A stretch of DNA of 64,000 nt from Trueperella bernardiae (lineage in GTDB: Bacteria; Actinomycetota; Actinomycetes; Actinomycetales; Actinomycetaceae). Below the pieces are notes generated by a model. It was not told the origin of the DNA. It ran no database searches and saw nothing but the letters and a program-made list of their open reading frames with translations. The stretch lies in NCBI RefSeq assembly GCF_001469025.1, contig NZ_LNIZ01000002.1:248001-312000 (forward strand). The letters run 5' to 3'. Positions 27,699 through 36,441 of the stretch are shown piece after piece. The number at the start of each line of letters is the position of its first letter. The first letter of the stretch is position 1. Made by a program: the position numbers and the translations under genes.

Positions 27699-28668
27699 CG
27701 CTCACCGCGGGCGCCCGGGGGCGGTGCGCAAGAACGCGAAGAAGGGCTCGAGCAAGGGCACGGGCGGGCACTCCCGCAAGCGGCTCGAGGGCAAGGGCCC
27801 CACCCCGAAGGCGGAGGACCGCACCTACCACCCGGCGTATAAGAAGAAGCAGGAGCGCGAGGCCGCGGCCAAGCGCGCCGAGGGCCCGAAGCTGCGCGGG
27901 CATCTGCGCCAGCCGGAGGGGTATGAGCTGGTAGCGGGCCGCAACCCGGTTTACGAGGCCGTGCAGTCCGGCATCCCGTACGAGCGCGTGTTCCTCGTGG
28001 GGGCGATGTCTCACGACGAGCGGGTGGCTGAGGTCGCGCGCGCCGCGATGGACGCCGGCACGGCGATCGTGGAGGTCACGCGCACGGAGCTCGACATGAT
28101 GACGGGTGGCGCGGTCCACCAGGGCGTGGCGATCGAGGTGCCGCCGTATGAGTACGTGGACGTGGAGCGGCTGGTGGAGCTCGGGCAACGCTCGGGGCGG
28201 ACGGGACTCATCGTGGCGCTGGACTCGGTGACGGACCCGCACAACCTGGGTGCGGTCATGCGTTCGGCGGCGGCGTTCCGGGCCGACGGCGTGCTTATTC
28301 CCGAGCGGCGCTCGGCGTCGGTGAATGCCACGGTGTGGAAGGTGTCGGCGGGTGCGGCGGCGCGGTTGCCGGTGGCGCGGGAGACGAACCTGGTGCGGGC
28401 GCTGTCCTGGCTCAAGGAGCAGGGCTACTTCGTGCTGGGGTTGGCGGGCGACGGCGAGGTCGACGTCGCGGGCGCGGACATGGCGGACGTTCCGGTTGTG
28501 CTCGTGACGGGGTCTGAGGGCGCGGGGCTGTCGCGGCTCGTGCGTGAGACGTGCGACGTCGTCGTGTCGATCCCGATTGATTCGGCCACGGAGTCGCTGA
28601 ACGCGGCGGTGGCCACCGGGATTGCGCTCTACCAAATTGATTCCGACAGAAAAGACGTGCAGGGCTAA
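27685..28668 (+). CDS. rlmB: 23S rRNA (guanosine-2'-O-)-methyltransferase RlmB
   Basis: A SPOUT-family enzyme that modifies G2251 in the ribosomal peptidyl-transferase loop. A basic Gly/Lys-rich N-terminal extension typical of Actinobacteria (residues 1-75) precedes the substrate-binding domain and the knotted catalytic domain, with [32 protein letters not shown] and [16 protein letters not shown]. It overlaps the cysS end. The GTGs at 27682 and 27685 and the TTG at 27691 are possible starts; 27685 has the best spacing from GGAAGG. Confidence 0.92.
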   Translation: MTLANAHRGRPGAVRKNAKKGSSKGTGGHSRKRLEGKGPTPKAEDRTYHPAYKKKQEREAAAKRAEGPKLRGHLRQPEGYELVAGRNPVYEAVQSGIPYERVFLVGAMSHDERVAEVARAAMDAGTAIVEVTRTELDMMTGGAVHQGVAIEVPPYEYVDVERLVELGQRSGRTGLIVALDSVTDPHNLGAVMRSAAAFRADGVLIPERRSASVNATVWKVSAGAAARLPVARETNLVRALSWLKEQGYFVLGLAGDGEVDVAGADMADVPVVLVTGSEGAGLSRLVRETCDVVVSIPIDSATESLNAAVATGIALYQIDSDRKDVQG

Positions 28669-28732
28669 AAATGTGTCGGAGGCCTGCGATAGGCTGGAAG
28701 GTGACGGCAGGCCGGACGGCAAAGGAGGCGAC

Positions 28733-30001
28733 ATGGCATCTTGGCGAACAGTTCACGGGCACATCCATCGGCTCGATCAGACGCTGGTGACTGATGGCGA
28801 CATCGAGGCGTTCTTCGCCGATGAACGCATCCTTGGGCGCGGGCGTCCGGACGGTTCGGGCGGCTACACGTTTGAGGTGGCGGTGGGCGGCCGGCGTCGT
28901 CGGGTTGCCACGCTGGATGACACGGGCACGGTGTTCCGCGGGCGCTCGGTGAATGACCTGGTGGAGGAGCTGTCGGAGCGGCTGCGCAAGGTGGAGGTGG
29001 AGCTCGACGGCACGGTTGCCCACGGCCCGATTGACCTGGGCGCGGTGGACATCTCGCATGAGGTGCTGTTTGACGACTCCGAGGAGGAGCCGGTTAGCGA
29101 CGCCGATATCCACGACGCGGCATTTGACCGCGAGGGCGCCATGCTGGTGATCGTGGACCTGCCGCTGTCCGAGGTGCCCAGCATCGTCAAGGTGGAGGAC
29201 GAGGCGGTGGCTGTGTCCAAGCTGGGGGAGACCCTGGTGCTGGTGGCCAAGTCGAGCATGGATTCGGTGCGGCGGCTTTTCCCGCGGCCGTCGTTCCAGA
29301 TCACGGTGTCGGCGGGGAACGCGGAGGAGAGCCCCACGCTGTACGTGCGGCGGGACAACTCGTATCTAACCTGGGATTGGAGCGGGGAGCTGCCCGTGTT
29401 CCCCTGGATCGAGCAGGGGTCCGAGGAATACGAGTTCGTGGTCGATGAGACGGGGGCGGGCGCGGTGGCGCGCAAGATGGTGGCCGACGTGATTGCGGCC
29501 CGGTTTGGCGACATCCGCGAGGCGCTGTGCAGTGAGGACGGCCCGCGGGCGCTGGTGGATGCGCTCGGGCTGCCCAGCGAGGTGGCCGACGTGCTGGAGG
29601 GCGACGGCGAGCTGGCCGACATCCCGAACTCGCGACTCTTCGAGCCCAGTAGCGCGGGGGCGGCGTTTGAGGACCGGCTGGCGTTTGAGCTCGCCGGCGA
29701 GGGCTTCGTGGAGCCGACTGTGGCGGGCGCCTACCGCAAGGTGTACTTGGAGCGGCCGTGGGCGGTGGCGCTGATGTCGGCCGCGCAGGCTGCTATCGGC
29801 GGGGCAATGCTGGCCTCGGCGTTTGGCAGGTCGGAGCGGGGAATGTCGTGGCGGATACGTGCGCTGCTGGGCGGCGGCACCGTGGTGTCGGGCCTCACGC
29901 GCATTCTGACCAGCGCGTATGCGGCTGAGCTCGTGCGCCAGCGGCAAACCGAGATCGACACCTGGAAGCGGATGCACAACTGGCAGGAGGGCCAGGGCTG
30001 A
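28733..30001 (+). CDS. Conserved actinobacterial protein of unknown function
   Basis: A 422-residue acidic protein. The ATG at 28733 has an excellent AAAGGAGG upstream. I do not recognise the family. The N-terminal 240 residues are mixed alpha/beta. A region with alternating hydrophobic pattern follows, then a hydrophobic segment (WAVALMSAAQAAIGGAMLAS, about residues 340-359) and a second weak one, suggesting a membrane-associated C-terminus. The last residues are amphipathic (ELVRQRQTEIDTWKRMH). It is co-directional with rlmB, 64 bp downstream. Confidence 0.7.
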   Translation: MASWRTVHGHIHRLDQTLVTDGDIEAFFADERILGRGRPDGSGGYTFEVAVGGRRRRVATLDDTGTVFRGRSVNDLVEELSERLRKVEVELDGTVAHGPIDLGAVDISHEVLFDDSEEEPVSDADIHDAAFDREGAMLVIVDLPLSEVPSIVKVEDEAVAVSKLGETLVLVAKSSMDSVRRLFPRPSFQITVSAGNAEESPTLYVRRDNSYLTWDWSGELPVFPWIEQGSEEYEFVVDETGAGAVARKMVADVIAARFGDIREALCSEDGPRALVDALGLPSEVADVLEGDGELADIPNSRLFEPSSAGAAFEDRLAFELAGEGFVEPTVAGAYRKVYLERPWAVALMSAAQAAIGGAMLASAFGRSERGMSWRIRALLGGGTVVSGLTRILTSAYAAELVRQRQTEIDTWKRMHNWQEGQG

Positions 30002-30023
30002 GCTTGTGGCCCTTACCCGCGTT

Positions 30024-30076
30024 TGCGACGCTTTTCTGACATCGGCGACGGCACACCACTAGCGCACCTGTCAGAG
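30024..30076. repeat. Dispersed intergenic hairpin repeat, copy 1
   Basis: A roughly 53-bp segment starting TGCGACGCTTTTCTGAC recurs, diverged, at 32550-32604. TCTGACA (30035-30041) and TGTCAGA (30069-30075) form a 7-bp stem enclosing the conserved GGCGACGGCA and CTAGCGC blocks. It lies 22 bp after a stop codon. The rest of this 287-bp gap should contain the promoter of the downstream permease gene. Confidence 0.6.
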
Positions 30077-30288
30077 TGCCATCGCGGATGGGGGGGGAGC
30101 CAGGCGGCGTCGCCGTGAAGCGGGCGCGACCGCCAGCGCAGGCGAAGCCGGGCCGCGAGTCCGAGGTTTGGGCGGGCGTCTTGTCGGATGGTGAGACGAT
30201 TTCGCGTGCGGGGTGGTGGTGAGTACGATCGTGCAGGGTCGTGAACGGGGTTCGCGTGCACCTTGACGTCTACTCACTGGAGGCTCGT

Positions 30289-31650
30289 ATGGCTGGTTTT
30301 ACTTGGAAGCTCCATGGCGATGGGCATTCTATCGCGCCGGGGGAGGTTGTTCTTCCGAACGAAAGACTGTCGTGGCCGATTACGTTCGGCATCGGCGCGC
30401 AACACGTGGTGGCCATGTTTGGGGCCACCTTTTTAGTGCCCCTGCTCACGGGGTTCGACCCGGCAACCACCCTGTTCTTCACGGGCGTGGGCACGATCTT
30501 GTTCCTGCTGATGACGGCGGGGAGGTTGCCGTCCTACCTCGGGTCGTCGTTCGCGCTGATTGCGCCGATCGGTGCGGTGACCGGCTACGTTGCCGGCGGG
30601 GGCGGTTCGGTCGACGCGGCGAAGGCGTCGCTCGCCCAGGGCGGGGTGATCGCGGCGGGTGCGGCGCTGGCGCTGGTCGGCGTCGTTGTGCACTTTGCGG
30701 GCGCGAGGTGGATTGACAAGCTCATGCCGCCGATCGTGACGGGCGCGATCGTGTCGCTTATCGGGTTTAACCTGGCGCCGGCGGCGTGGGGGAATGTGCA
30801 GCAGGCGCCGGTCACCGCGGTGGTGACGATTGTGACGATCCTGCTGGTCACGGTGCTGTTTAAGGGGATTATCGGGCGCCTGTCGATCCTGATCGGCGTG
30901 GTGGTTGGTTACATCACGGCGGTGGTGCGCGGCGAGGTTAGCTTCGATGCGATCTCGTCCGCCGGCTGGGTGGGCGTGCCGCAGTTCCGCGCCCCCGACT
31001 TCGACGTGACGCTGCTTGGCCTGTTCGTGCCCGTGGTGCTTGTGCTCATCGCGGAGAACGTGGGGCACGTGAAGTCCGTGTCCGCGATGACCGGCCAGGA
31101 CCTCGACGACGTGACCGGCCGCGCGCTTTTCGCCGACGGTGTCTCAACCATGCTCGCCGGCTCGGGCGGCGGTTCCGGTACCACGACGTACGCGGAGAAC
31201 ATCGGCGTGATGGCCGCGACCCGCGTGTACTCAACCGTGGCCTACGTGATCGCGGCGTTTATTGCGCTCGGGCTGTCAATGCTGCCGAAGTTCGGCCAGC
31301 TGATCGCCACCATCCCGCCGGGGGTGCTCGGCGGCGCGGCCACCGTGTTGTACGGCATGATCGGCATGCTGGGCGTGCGCATCTGGGTGCAGAATCGCGT
31401 GGACTTCTCCGACCCCGTTAACCTCAACACGGCCGCCGTGGCCATGGTGATCGCGATCGCGAACTACACCTGGCACTGGGGTGAGATGACCTTCGAGGGT
31501 ATCGCGCTCGGCTCGTTCGCCGCGATCATCATCTACCACGCGATGCGGGCCCTGTCGCGTTGGCGTGGCACGACGATCGAGCCCGCCACCCCGGCCTCCG
31601 CGCCTGCCGGTGCGGAGCTCGAGCCGGGTGCCCTGACGCGGGAGCACTAG
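30289..31650 (+). CDS. uraA: NCS2-family uracil/xanthine permease
   Basis: A 453-residue membrane transporter with about 14 hydrophobic segments. It begins with a cytosolic stretch, then the family start PITFGIGAQHVVAMFGATFL. The substrate-site motifs are VLIAENVGHVKSVSAMTGQD (helix 8 Glu) and GSGGGSGTTTYAENIGVMA (helix 10 Glu). Proton-coupled nucleobase uptake is established for the family. The ATG at 30289 follows CTGGAGG. UraA is favoured over a xanthine-specific member, but this is not certain. Confidence 0.88.
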   Translation: MAGFTWKLHGDGHSIAPGEVVLPNERLSWPITFGIGAQHVVAMFGATFLVPLLTGFDPATTLFFTGVGTILFLLMTAGRLPSYLGSSFALIAPIGAVTGYVAGGGGSVDAAKASLAQGGVIAAGAALALVGVVVHFAGARWIDKLMPPIVTGAIVSLIGFNLAPAAWGNVQQAPVTAVVTIVTILLVTVLFKGIIGRLSILIGVVVGYITAVVRGEVSFDAISSAGWVGVPQFRAPDFDVTLLGLFVPVVLVLIAENVGHVKSVSAMTGQDLDDVTGRALFADGVSTMLAGSGGGSGTTTYAENIGVMAATRVYSTVAYVIAAFIALGLSMLPKFGQLIATIPPGVLGGAATVLYGMIGMLGVRIWVQNRVDFSDPVNLNTAAVAMVIAIANYTWHWGEMTFEGIALGSFAAIIIYHAMRALSRWRGTTIEPATPASAPAGAELEPGALTREH

Positions 31651-31705
31651 GAGCGGGCGCGGCGCTGGCTCCTGTTAATGTTGGCGCTGGCCGATTTCAA
31701 TTTAC

Positions 31706-31768
31706 TGGACGATTTCGGGGTCATCTTCGCTATATGGGCCTATGACCCCGAAATCGTCCAAGTTTTTT
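31706..31768. terminator. 19-bp perfect hairpin with T-tract after the permease gene
   Basis: TGGACGATTTCGGGGTCAT (31706-31724) pairs perfectly with 31742-31760 across a 17-base loop and is followed by AGTTTTTT. It is a strong rho-independent terminator on the plus strand, with a much longer stem than usual. Confidence 0.85.
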
Positions 31769-31790
31769 AATCGGACACCGGGGAATGCGG

Positions 31791-31822
31791 GGCGGGCGCC
31801 GGCCGGCCCGCCGGCGCCCGCC
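31791..31822. repeat. 13-bp GC-only inverted repeat
   Basis: GGCGGGCGCCGGC (31791-31803) pairs perfectly with 31810-31822 around CGGCCC. It is a second hairpin 20 bp after the terminator T-tract, upstream of the LytR_C gene. No gene is seen in 31651-31947. Confidence 0.7.
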
Positions 31823-31947
31823 AAGTTGCCAGCACCCTGCCCACCTCCGCGTGCGGCGGGCAGGGGGCGTCGTCGGCGTCGTGAACGTCATCCCCCAGTA
31901 CCGCAAGATTCCTGCGCAACCCGGCGTAAATCCGCTAGATTGGACGG

Positions 31948-32523
31948 GTGAGTTTCAACGCCCGCGCCGAGTACCGCAAGCGCACGCAGCAACGCCAGAC
32001 CGTCATCTTCGGTTCGATCATCGCCGTCATGGCGGTGTTGCTCGTGCTGGGGACGCTCACGTGGTCGGGACTGCTGCCCATACCCTTCGACAGGGAGTTT
32101 TCCAAGGCACCGGACACGAACTCCGTGGTGTGCCCGATTGACGGCGCGCAGCACGTCGATCCCACCACCATCACCGTCAGCGTCTACAACGCCACCACCC
32201 GCACGGGTCTGGCGGGAACGGTGGCGACGTCGCTGTCTGCGGCCGGGGTGGTCGTGTCCGAGACCGCGAACTGGGGTGGCGAGGAATTCACCGAACCCGT
32301 GCGGCTCTACGCCAGCCCGGACGGCGTGACCAGCGCCTACACGCTGCGCGCCTACTTCCCCGACGCCCTCGTGCACATCGACCCGAACATCACCAGCCAG
32401 ATCGTGGACGTGGTGCTCGGCGAGGGTTACACCGACCTGGTGGCCGCCCCCACCGAGGAACAGCTGGTCGCCGCGATGGAGCCGGTGGAGGACTGTGTTC
32501 CGGTGGAGACCTTCCAGGAGTAG
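31948..32523 (+). CDS. LytR C-terminal-domain (LytR_C) envelope protein
   Basis: A 191-residue protein. A basic cytosolic start (MSFNARAEYRKRTQQRQ) is followed by one membrane helix (TVIFGSIIAVMAVLLVLGTL) and an external domain. That domain has the LytR_C pattern (ITVSVYNATTRTGLAGTVATS ... LYFP-like repeats), and two cysteines could form a disulfide (VVCPIDG and EDCVPVE). Such domains occur on LytR-CpsA-Psr cell-wall ligases; a free-standing copy like this one may modulate envelope assembly. The GTG start is used. Confidence 0.82.
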   Translation: MSFNARAEYRKRTQQRQTVIFGSIIAVMAVLLVLGTLTWSGLLPIPFDREFSKAPDTNSVVCPIDGAQHVDPTTITVSVYNATTRTGLAGTVATSLSAAGVVVSETANWGGEEFTEPVRLYASPDGVTSAYTLRAYFPDALVHIDPNITSQIVDVVLGEGYTDLVAAPTEEQLVAAMEPVEDCVPVETFQE

Positions 32524-32549
32524 CGCGGTTCCGCGGCGTCCGCTGCACC

Positions 32550-32604
32550 TGCGATGCTTTTCTGACTTTGGCGACGGCAAATTGCTAGCGCGGATGTCGG
32601 AAAG
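32550..32604. repeat. Dispersed intergenic hairpin repeat, copy 2
   Basis: A second copy of the element at 30024-30076, again about 25 bp after a stop codon. TCTGAC (32561-32566) can pair with GTCGGA near 32596-32601 through one G-U wobble, so the stem survives where the sequence has changed. The blocks GCTTTTCTGAC, GGCGACGGCA and GCTAGCGC are kept. Confidence 0.55.
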
Positions 32605-32628
32605 GTGTTGTGAGTAGGGTGTCGGCGG

Positions 32629-32735
32629 CAGAGTGTAACGCTGCTTCCAGAGTGCGACTCCGCGCCGCCAGAGTGATATTCGCCTGCGCAACAGTTGCGC
32701 TCTAGAGTGAAACTATTCATACTGTAGAGTATGAA
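32629..32735 (+). promoter_or_regulatory. Upstream array of five AGAGTG elements
   Basis: Five copies of an 11-bp unit precede and touch the next gene: CAGAGTGTAAC (32629), CAGAGTGCGAC (32648), CAGAGTGATAT (32669), TAGAGTGAAAC (32703) and TAGAGTATGAA (32725). The last overlaps the start codon. Steps are 19, 21, 34 and 22 bp, close to two helical turns for most. This looks like a multi-site operator for a DNA-binding protein, most simply the product of the gene it overlaps. Confidence 0.65.
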
Positions 32736-34275
32736 ATGGACGACAGAGCGGCTCCTTCGCACTCTTGAAGAGTTTCGTCAGATCAAGCGCGATGCGACTG
32801 ATGTCGAGGTCAAGCGCGCCTCGAAGCTCCCGGGCAACCTGCCTGAAACCATGTGCGCATTCGCGAACATGCCGGGTGGCGGCGCGGTCATCCTCGGTGT
32901 TGACGAGCGCGACAACTTCGCCGTCGTCGGCGTGGATAACGCACACGAGCTGGCGGCGCGAGTCGTGGATCAAACCCGCTCGTCCGTCACCCCGGCCCCG
33001 CAGCTTTTGCCGACGGTTCTGACCTGGGAGGGGAGGGAGGTCCTCGTTGTCGAGGTGACTCCGTTGCCGCTGTCGCAGCGCCCCGCCTTGCATCGCGGCC
33101 GCGCCTACCTGCGCCAGTCGGACGGCGACTACGTGATGAACGACGCCGACCGTGCACTTATCGAGATCCAAAAGCTGGGGCAGTCCGAGCTCTACCGCTT
33201 CGATTCTGCCGCTGTGTCCAGCACGTCGATCGACGATCTCGATCCGAACGCGGCGGCTGATTTCTGCGCAAATGCTCGCAAGACGAGCAGGCGCCTCGCC
33301 CAGGTAACGGACGACGCCGAACTCCTGGAACTGACAAACGTGCTCGCTCCGGGCGGCGAAGTTACGCTCGCCGGCCTGTACTCGCTCGGACGCTACCCGC
33401 AGGCAAAGGCCCCGCAGCTTCGGGTGACAGCCGCGGTGCAACTGCCGCGCGACCGCTCGGGCAGCGTCCGCACGCGCAGCCGGCAGGACTTCGACGGCCC
33501 ACTTCCCGACCTCCTCAATTCTGCCCTGCGATGGGTGGAGGAAAATGCGCCGCGCCACAACCGTTACCTCGACGACGGCAACATGGTCGAAGAGCCGCTC
33601 TTCCCGCTCGTCGCAGTTCGCGAGATCATCGCGAACGCGCTGGTCCACCGCGATCTTTCCCCGAACTCGGAAGGCCAGTGGGTGGAGGTGCGCATCGTGG
33701 GCGATCACCTGATCGTCACCAATCCTGGCGGGTTGCGAGGCATCTCGAAGGAGCAGCTCGCGAGCGCATCGCTCGCCAAGAACGCCGTGAACCCCCGCCT
33801 GTACGACATGGCAAAGCGCCTCCGAACCGATTCCGGTGCGAGCGTGATCGAAGGTGAGGGTGGAGGCGTGTCCGAGGTGTACCGTCAGCTCGGTTTGGCC
33901 GGCCTCCCGGCCGCCACTTTCGCCGATAACGGCGTGCGTTTCACCGCCATTCTCTACGGCACCCCCGTCGCATATGCCGAGCTGCCGACGACGATGCCCG
34001 CGCCGACGATCTTGGATGTGGAAGCGGAGCAGGATCGTCCGGAAAGGCCCGTTTCCGTTCCCGTGCTGACCGCTTTCGTGACGAAAAACGGGGAAGCCGT
34101 GCTCGAAGCTCTCGCCGCCAGTGGGCCGCTCTCGTTCCAGGAGCTACGCGCTCGCACCGGGTTGAATACCGGGCGTTTGCGATACGCGCTCAACAAGCTC
34201 AAGGAGGCCGGCAGCGTGGGCCAGTATGGCGGTTGGGGTAACCGTGATACGAAGTATCACATTGTCTCTGAGTGA
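32731..34275 (+). CDS. AlbA_2 / ATPase / winged-helix regulator
   Basis: A 514-residue protein of the RecG-like/Schlafen-type transcriptional regulator group. The N-terminal AlbA_2 domain is at residues 15-140 (EVKRASKLPGNLPETMCAFANMPGG, given by its start, then VILGVDE and RGRAYLRQSDGDYVM). The HATPase_c_4 domain is at about 290-375 (VREIIANALVHRDL, VTNPGGLRG). The C-terminal 70 residues are a winged helix (ALAASGPLSFQELRARTG). Such proteins are predicted DNA-binding regulators, frequently near mobile or defence loci. The ATG sits within an AGAGTG element and a second array follows the stop, which suggests autoregulation. Base composition begins to shift after this gene. Confidence 0.8.
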   Translation: MKWTTERLLRTLEEFRQIKRDATDVEVKRASKLPGNLPETMCAFANMPGGGAVILGVDERDNFAVVGVDNAHELAARVVDQTRSSVTPAPQLLPTVLTWEGREVLVVEVTPLPLSQRPALHRGRAYLRQSDGDYVMNDADRALIEIQKLGQSELYRFDSAAVSSTSIDDLDPNAAADFCANARKTSRRLAQVTDDAELLELTNVLAPGGEVTLAGLYSLGRYPQAKAPQLRVTAAVQLPRDRSGSVRTRSRQDFDGPLPDLLNSALRWVEENAPRHNRYLDDGNMVEEPLFPLVAVREIIANALVHRDLSPNSEGQWVEVRIVGDHLIVTNPGGLRGISKEQLASASLAKNAVNPRLYDMAKRLRTDSGASVIEGEGGGVSEVYRQLGLAGLPAATFADNGVRFTAILYGTPVAYAELPTTMPAPTILDVEAEQDRPERPVSVPVLTAFVTKNGEAVLEALAASGPLSFQELRARTGLNTGRLRYALNKLKEAGSVGQYGGWGNRDTKYHIVSE

Positions 34276-34310
34276 GAGGATGAATTCGAGTGCGCCGCCG
34301 CATTGGGCGG

Positions 34311-34397
34311 CACAGTGTAACTCCGTTTCTACAGTGTAAATCCAGAGTATGACAGCGCAAGTGCCAGAGTGCGAAAAGTGGTGCTCCAGAGTTCGAA
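34311..34397. promoter_or_regulatory. Downstream array of five AGAGTG-like elements
   Basis: The same unit recurs after the regulator gene: CACAGTGTAAC (34311), TACAGTGTAAA (34330), CAGAGTATGAC (34343), CAGAGTGCGAA (34365) and CAGAGTTCGAA (34387). Steps are 19, 13, 22 and 22 bp. No gene starts on the plus strand for 2 kb. The rest of 34276-34725 is AT-richer and holds no gene I can support. Confidence 0.6.
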
Positions 34398-34725
34398 GTT
34401 TCGCGCCCGCGCAACGATGTCGTGAATGGGGATCTGCGGTGCGGGCACAAGTGCCGCGAACGAAACTGAGAGAAAAAGACGTCGGATTTGATAACTGTTA
34501 CGTGCAAACGAGAACCTTCCGCCGAGTAGGAGGTTTTTGTTTTCAAGATTAGTTCGGCAAGTTTTGTGGGCCTCATTACCCCATCACGGGTAATTCTCTT
34601 CTTTCGGATTCCGAAGCACGTTTTGGCTAGCGGGGGCGATTCTTGCCTTCCGCCAGCTAGTTCGACACTAGGGGGTGCGGACGATGTCAACTAGTTAGCT
34701 GTCTTCACGTCTTCTTGAATTCGGC

Positions 34726-35775
34726 TTATCCGTCGGAATCAGGAATGTCATGATCGGCCTTTTTGGCTCTTGATTCAAGCCCTTTAATGGTTTCCAGATA
34801 GTCCTTCTCGACCTGTGAAGGTGTCTGTACCTGATATTTACGGTATTCAGCAGTTGCCTTGTAAATCGCTTTCTGGTGGCTGACTGTTCCTGCCCCTTGA
34901 AGCTGCTGTTGCCCAGTTGCTGCCAGGATATTGTCAAGATGCTCGACGTAGTCGCTCATGTACATCGGATGGTGATTCATAGCCTGCACTTCAGCAAAAT
35001 CGAAGTAACCAGAAACTAGACGATTTAGCACCTTTAATTCGTCTTCCGTCAAATAGTTCTTGGCCACTTTGGTCTCTGCAAGAATAGGCTGATTGCCCTT
35101 GAAAGTCGTTAAGCCCATGAAAGGTTTGGAAGCATCGGCTCGGCTATAAATGATTTCCGCCGCTGTGTGTCCGTGGGTAGCGTAATGCAACTTGTTCTGA
35201 ACCATCTTGAAAAAAGCGACCGATTCTGCGCTCTTCGGGTCATAGTCAACACTAGTTGCGTATAGATCCAGCACTTGTCGGTACATCACTTTCTCCGACG
35301 AACGGATATCGCGGATCCGCTCGAGAAGCTCGTACCAATACGATCCACCACCAAGGTTCTTAAGTCGCTCGTCATCTAGGGTGAAGCCCTTGATGAGGTA
35401 CTCTTTCAGTCTCTCGGTTGCCCAACGTCTAAATTGCGTAGCAGTCTTGGATTTAACCCGATATCCCAGGGAAATAATCATGTCTAGGTTGTAGTGAGGC
35501 AGCGTCCTCGCCACGTTGCGGCTACCCTCACGGCGAACCTGTCGGAAATCCCGACAGGTTGCCTCTTCATCAAGTTCACCCTCTGCGTAGATGTTTCCAA
35601 TGTGCTCGACAATGTTAGACCTTGAACTTTGAAAAAGCTCCGCCATCTGCTGCTGCGTAAGCCAAACCGTCTCACCCTCAAGTCGGACCTCGATACGTAC
35701 AGTGTTCTCTGGGCTCTGGTAGATCAGCATCTGTCTATTGGGCTCGTCAGTTCGACTATTGTCTTCTGTGGCCAT
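34726..35775 (-). CDS. RhuM-family protein
   Basis: A 349-residue protein of the virulence RhuM family (named from Salmonella pathogenicity island 3). Features include VRLEGETVWLTQQQMAELFQ with an HTH-like segment, the SRNVARTLPHYNLDMIISLG core and YRVKSKTATQFRRWATERLKEYLI. Biochemical function is unknown; the N-terminal part is probably DNA-binding and the family is spread by mobile elements. The ATG at 35775 has GGAAGGGAG upstream, better than an upstream GTG at 35811. The gene is clearly more AT-rich than the core genes, consistent with transfer. Confidence 0.85.
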   Translation of the reverse strand: MATEDNSRTDEPNRQMLIYQSPENTVRIEVRLEGETVWLTQQQMAELFQSSRSNIVEHIGNIYAEGELDEEATCRDFRQVRREGSRNVARTLPHYNLDMIISLGYRVKSKTATQFRRWATERLKEYLIKGFTLDDERLKNLGGGSYWYELLERIRDIRSSEKVMYRQVLDLYATSVDYDPKSAESVAFFKMVQNKLHYATHGHTAAEIIYSRADASKPFMGLTTFKGNQPILAETKVAKNYLTEDELKVLNRLVSGYFDFAEVQAMNHHPMYMSDYVEHLDNILAATGQQQLQGAGTVSHQKAIYKATAEYRKYQVQTPSQVEKDYLETIKGLESRAKKADHDIPDSDG

Positions 35776-36135
35776 GACGCTCCCTTCCGCACGAGTGATG
35801 AGACCGACCACTAGGCGATTTGCAGTAGCTGGTCAGCAACCGAATCGCAGCGCATTTACCAACAATTGTAGTTTACGAGCCACGGTGTTTTGAGAGACGA
35901 CAGATCAGGTGGTTTATATCAGTTTTTCAACGTGCAATTGGAATTATCCGAGCGCTGGATATTTCAGCTATTTGATTAGGGCTGGAGAAAAGAGTGGCGT
36001 AACTGCGGTTCTGTGGCTACCAAACAACGAGTCAGTTAGAATTAATGAAAGCGGGCAAGCCCAGAGGACACGGAGCGTTTCAATACCGGCTTGATTGAGC
36101 GTTTCGAGGATTAACTCTGTGAGTGTTTCGTACTC

Positions 36136-36357
36136 TTGAGCAGTAGACGGACTTGCTTCAAGTTCGTGTTGGACAGTCCTGAAGTGCTTGATCGGTATGG
36201 ACTCATTTCGCGGGCGCAGCAAACTTCCAGCCCAAGAACCTTCGTTCTTACAGATGTAGATTGGAACGCCCTAATCTATCACGCCATCGTAGACGAGGAT
36301 ACGATCCGATTCGTATTCCGCACCGGTGAACAGGTGAGCATGACCCTGCAAGGGTGA
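36136..36357 (+). pseudogene. Possible C-terminal remnant of a serine recombinase
   Basis: A 73-codon open frame whose last 30 residues (DWNALIYHAIVDEDTIRFVF then RTGEQVSM) resemble the beta-rich C-terminus of large serine recombinases (typical pattern LLDxVxVxxDGxLxFxFRxG). No resolvase domain is present in 35776-36440, which is otherwise AT-rich and non-coding apart from unsupported short frames. Low confidence. Confidence 0.25.
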
Positions 36358-36406
36358 TATTGCAGCGGTTGACGTGCACGGTTAGGTACATCTTCCAGAA
36401 TTTAGA

Positions 36407-36425
36407 TAAGGTTAGCCTTGCCTAA
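36407..36425. promoter_or_regulatory. DtxR/IdeR-type iron box
   Basis: TAAGGTTAGCCTTGCCTAA matches the 19-bp actinobacterial iron-box consensus (TTAGGTTAGGCTAACCTAA) at 15 positions. It lies 17 bp upstream of the ABC transporter start at 36442, where repressor binding would block transcription. It predicts repression of the five-gene operon in iron-replete (or manganese-replete) cells. Confidence 0.8.
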
Positions 36426-36441
36426 TAAGGATGGTGTTTGC

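Noticed and set aside
32629-34397. AGAGTG repeats considered as a CRISPR array or replication iterons
   Set aside because: Units are 11 bp and degenerate, spacers are about 10 bp, and they bracket a regulator gene; no replication initiator is encoded beside them.
35909-36094. Short plus-strand frame of about 60 codons and an overlapping minus-strand frame of 84 codons
   Set aside because: Neither has a good ribosome site, conserved motif or coding-like composition in this AT-rich gap.
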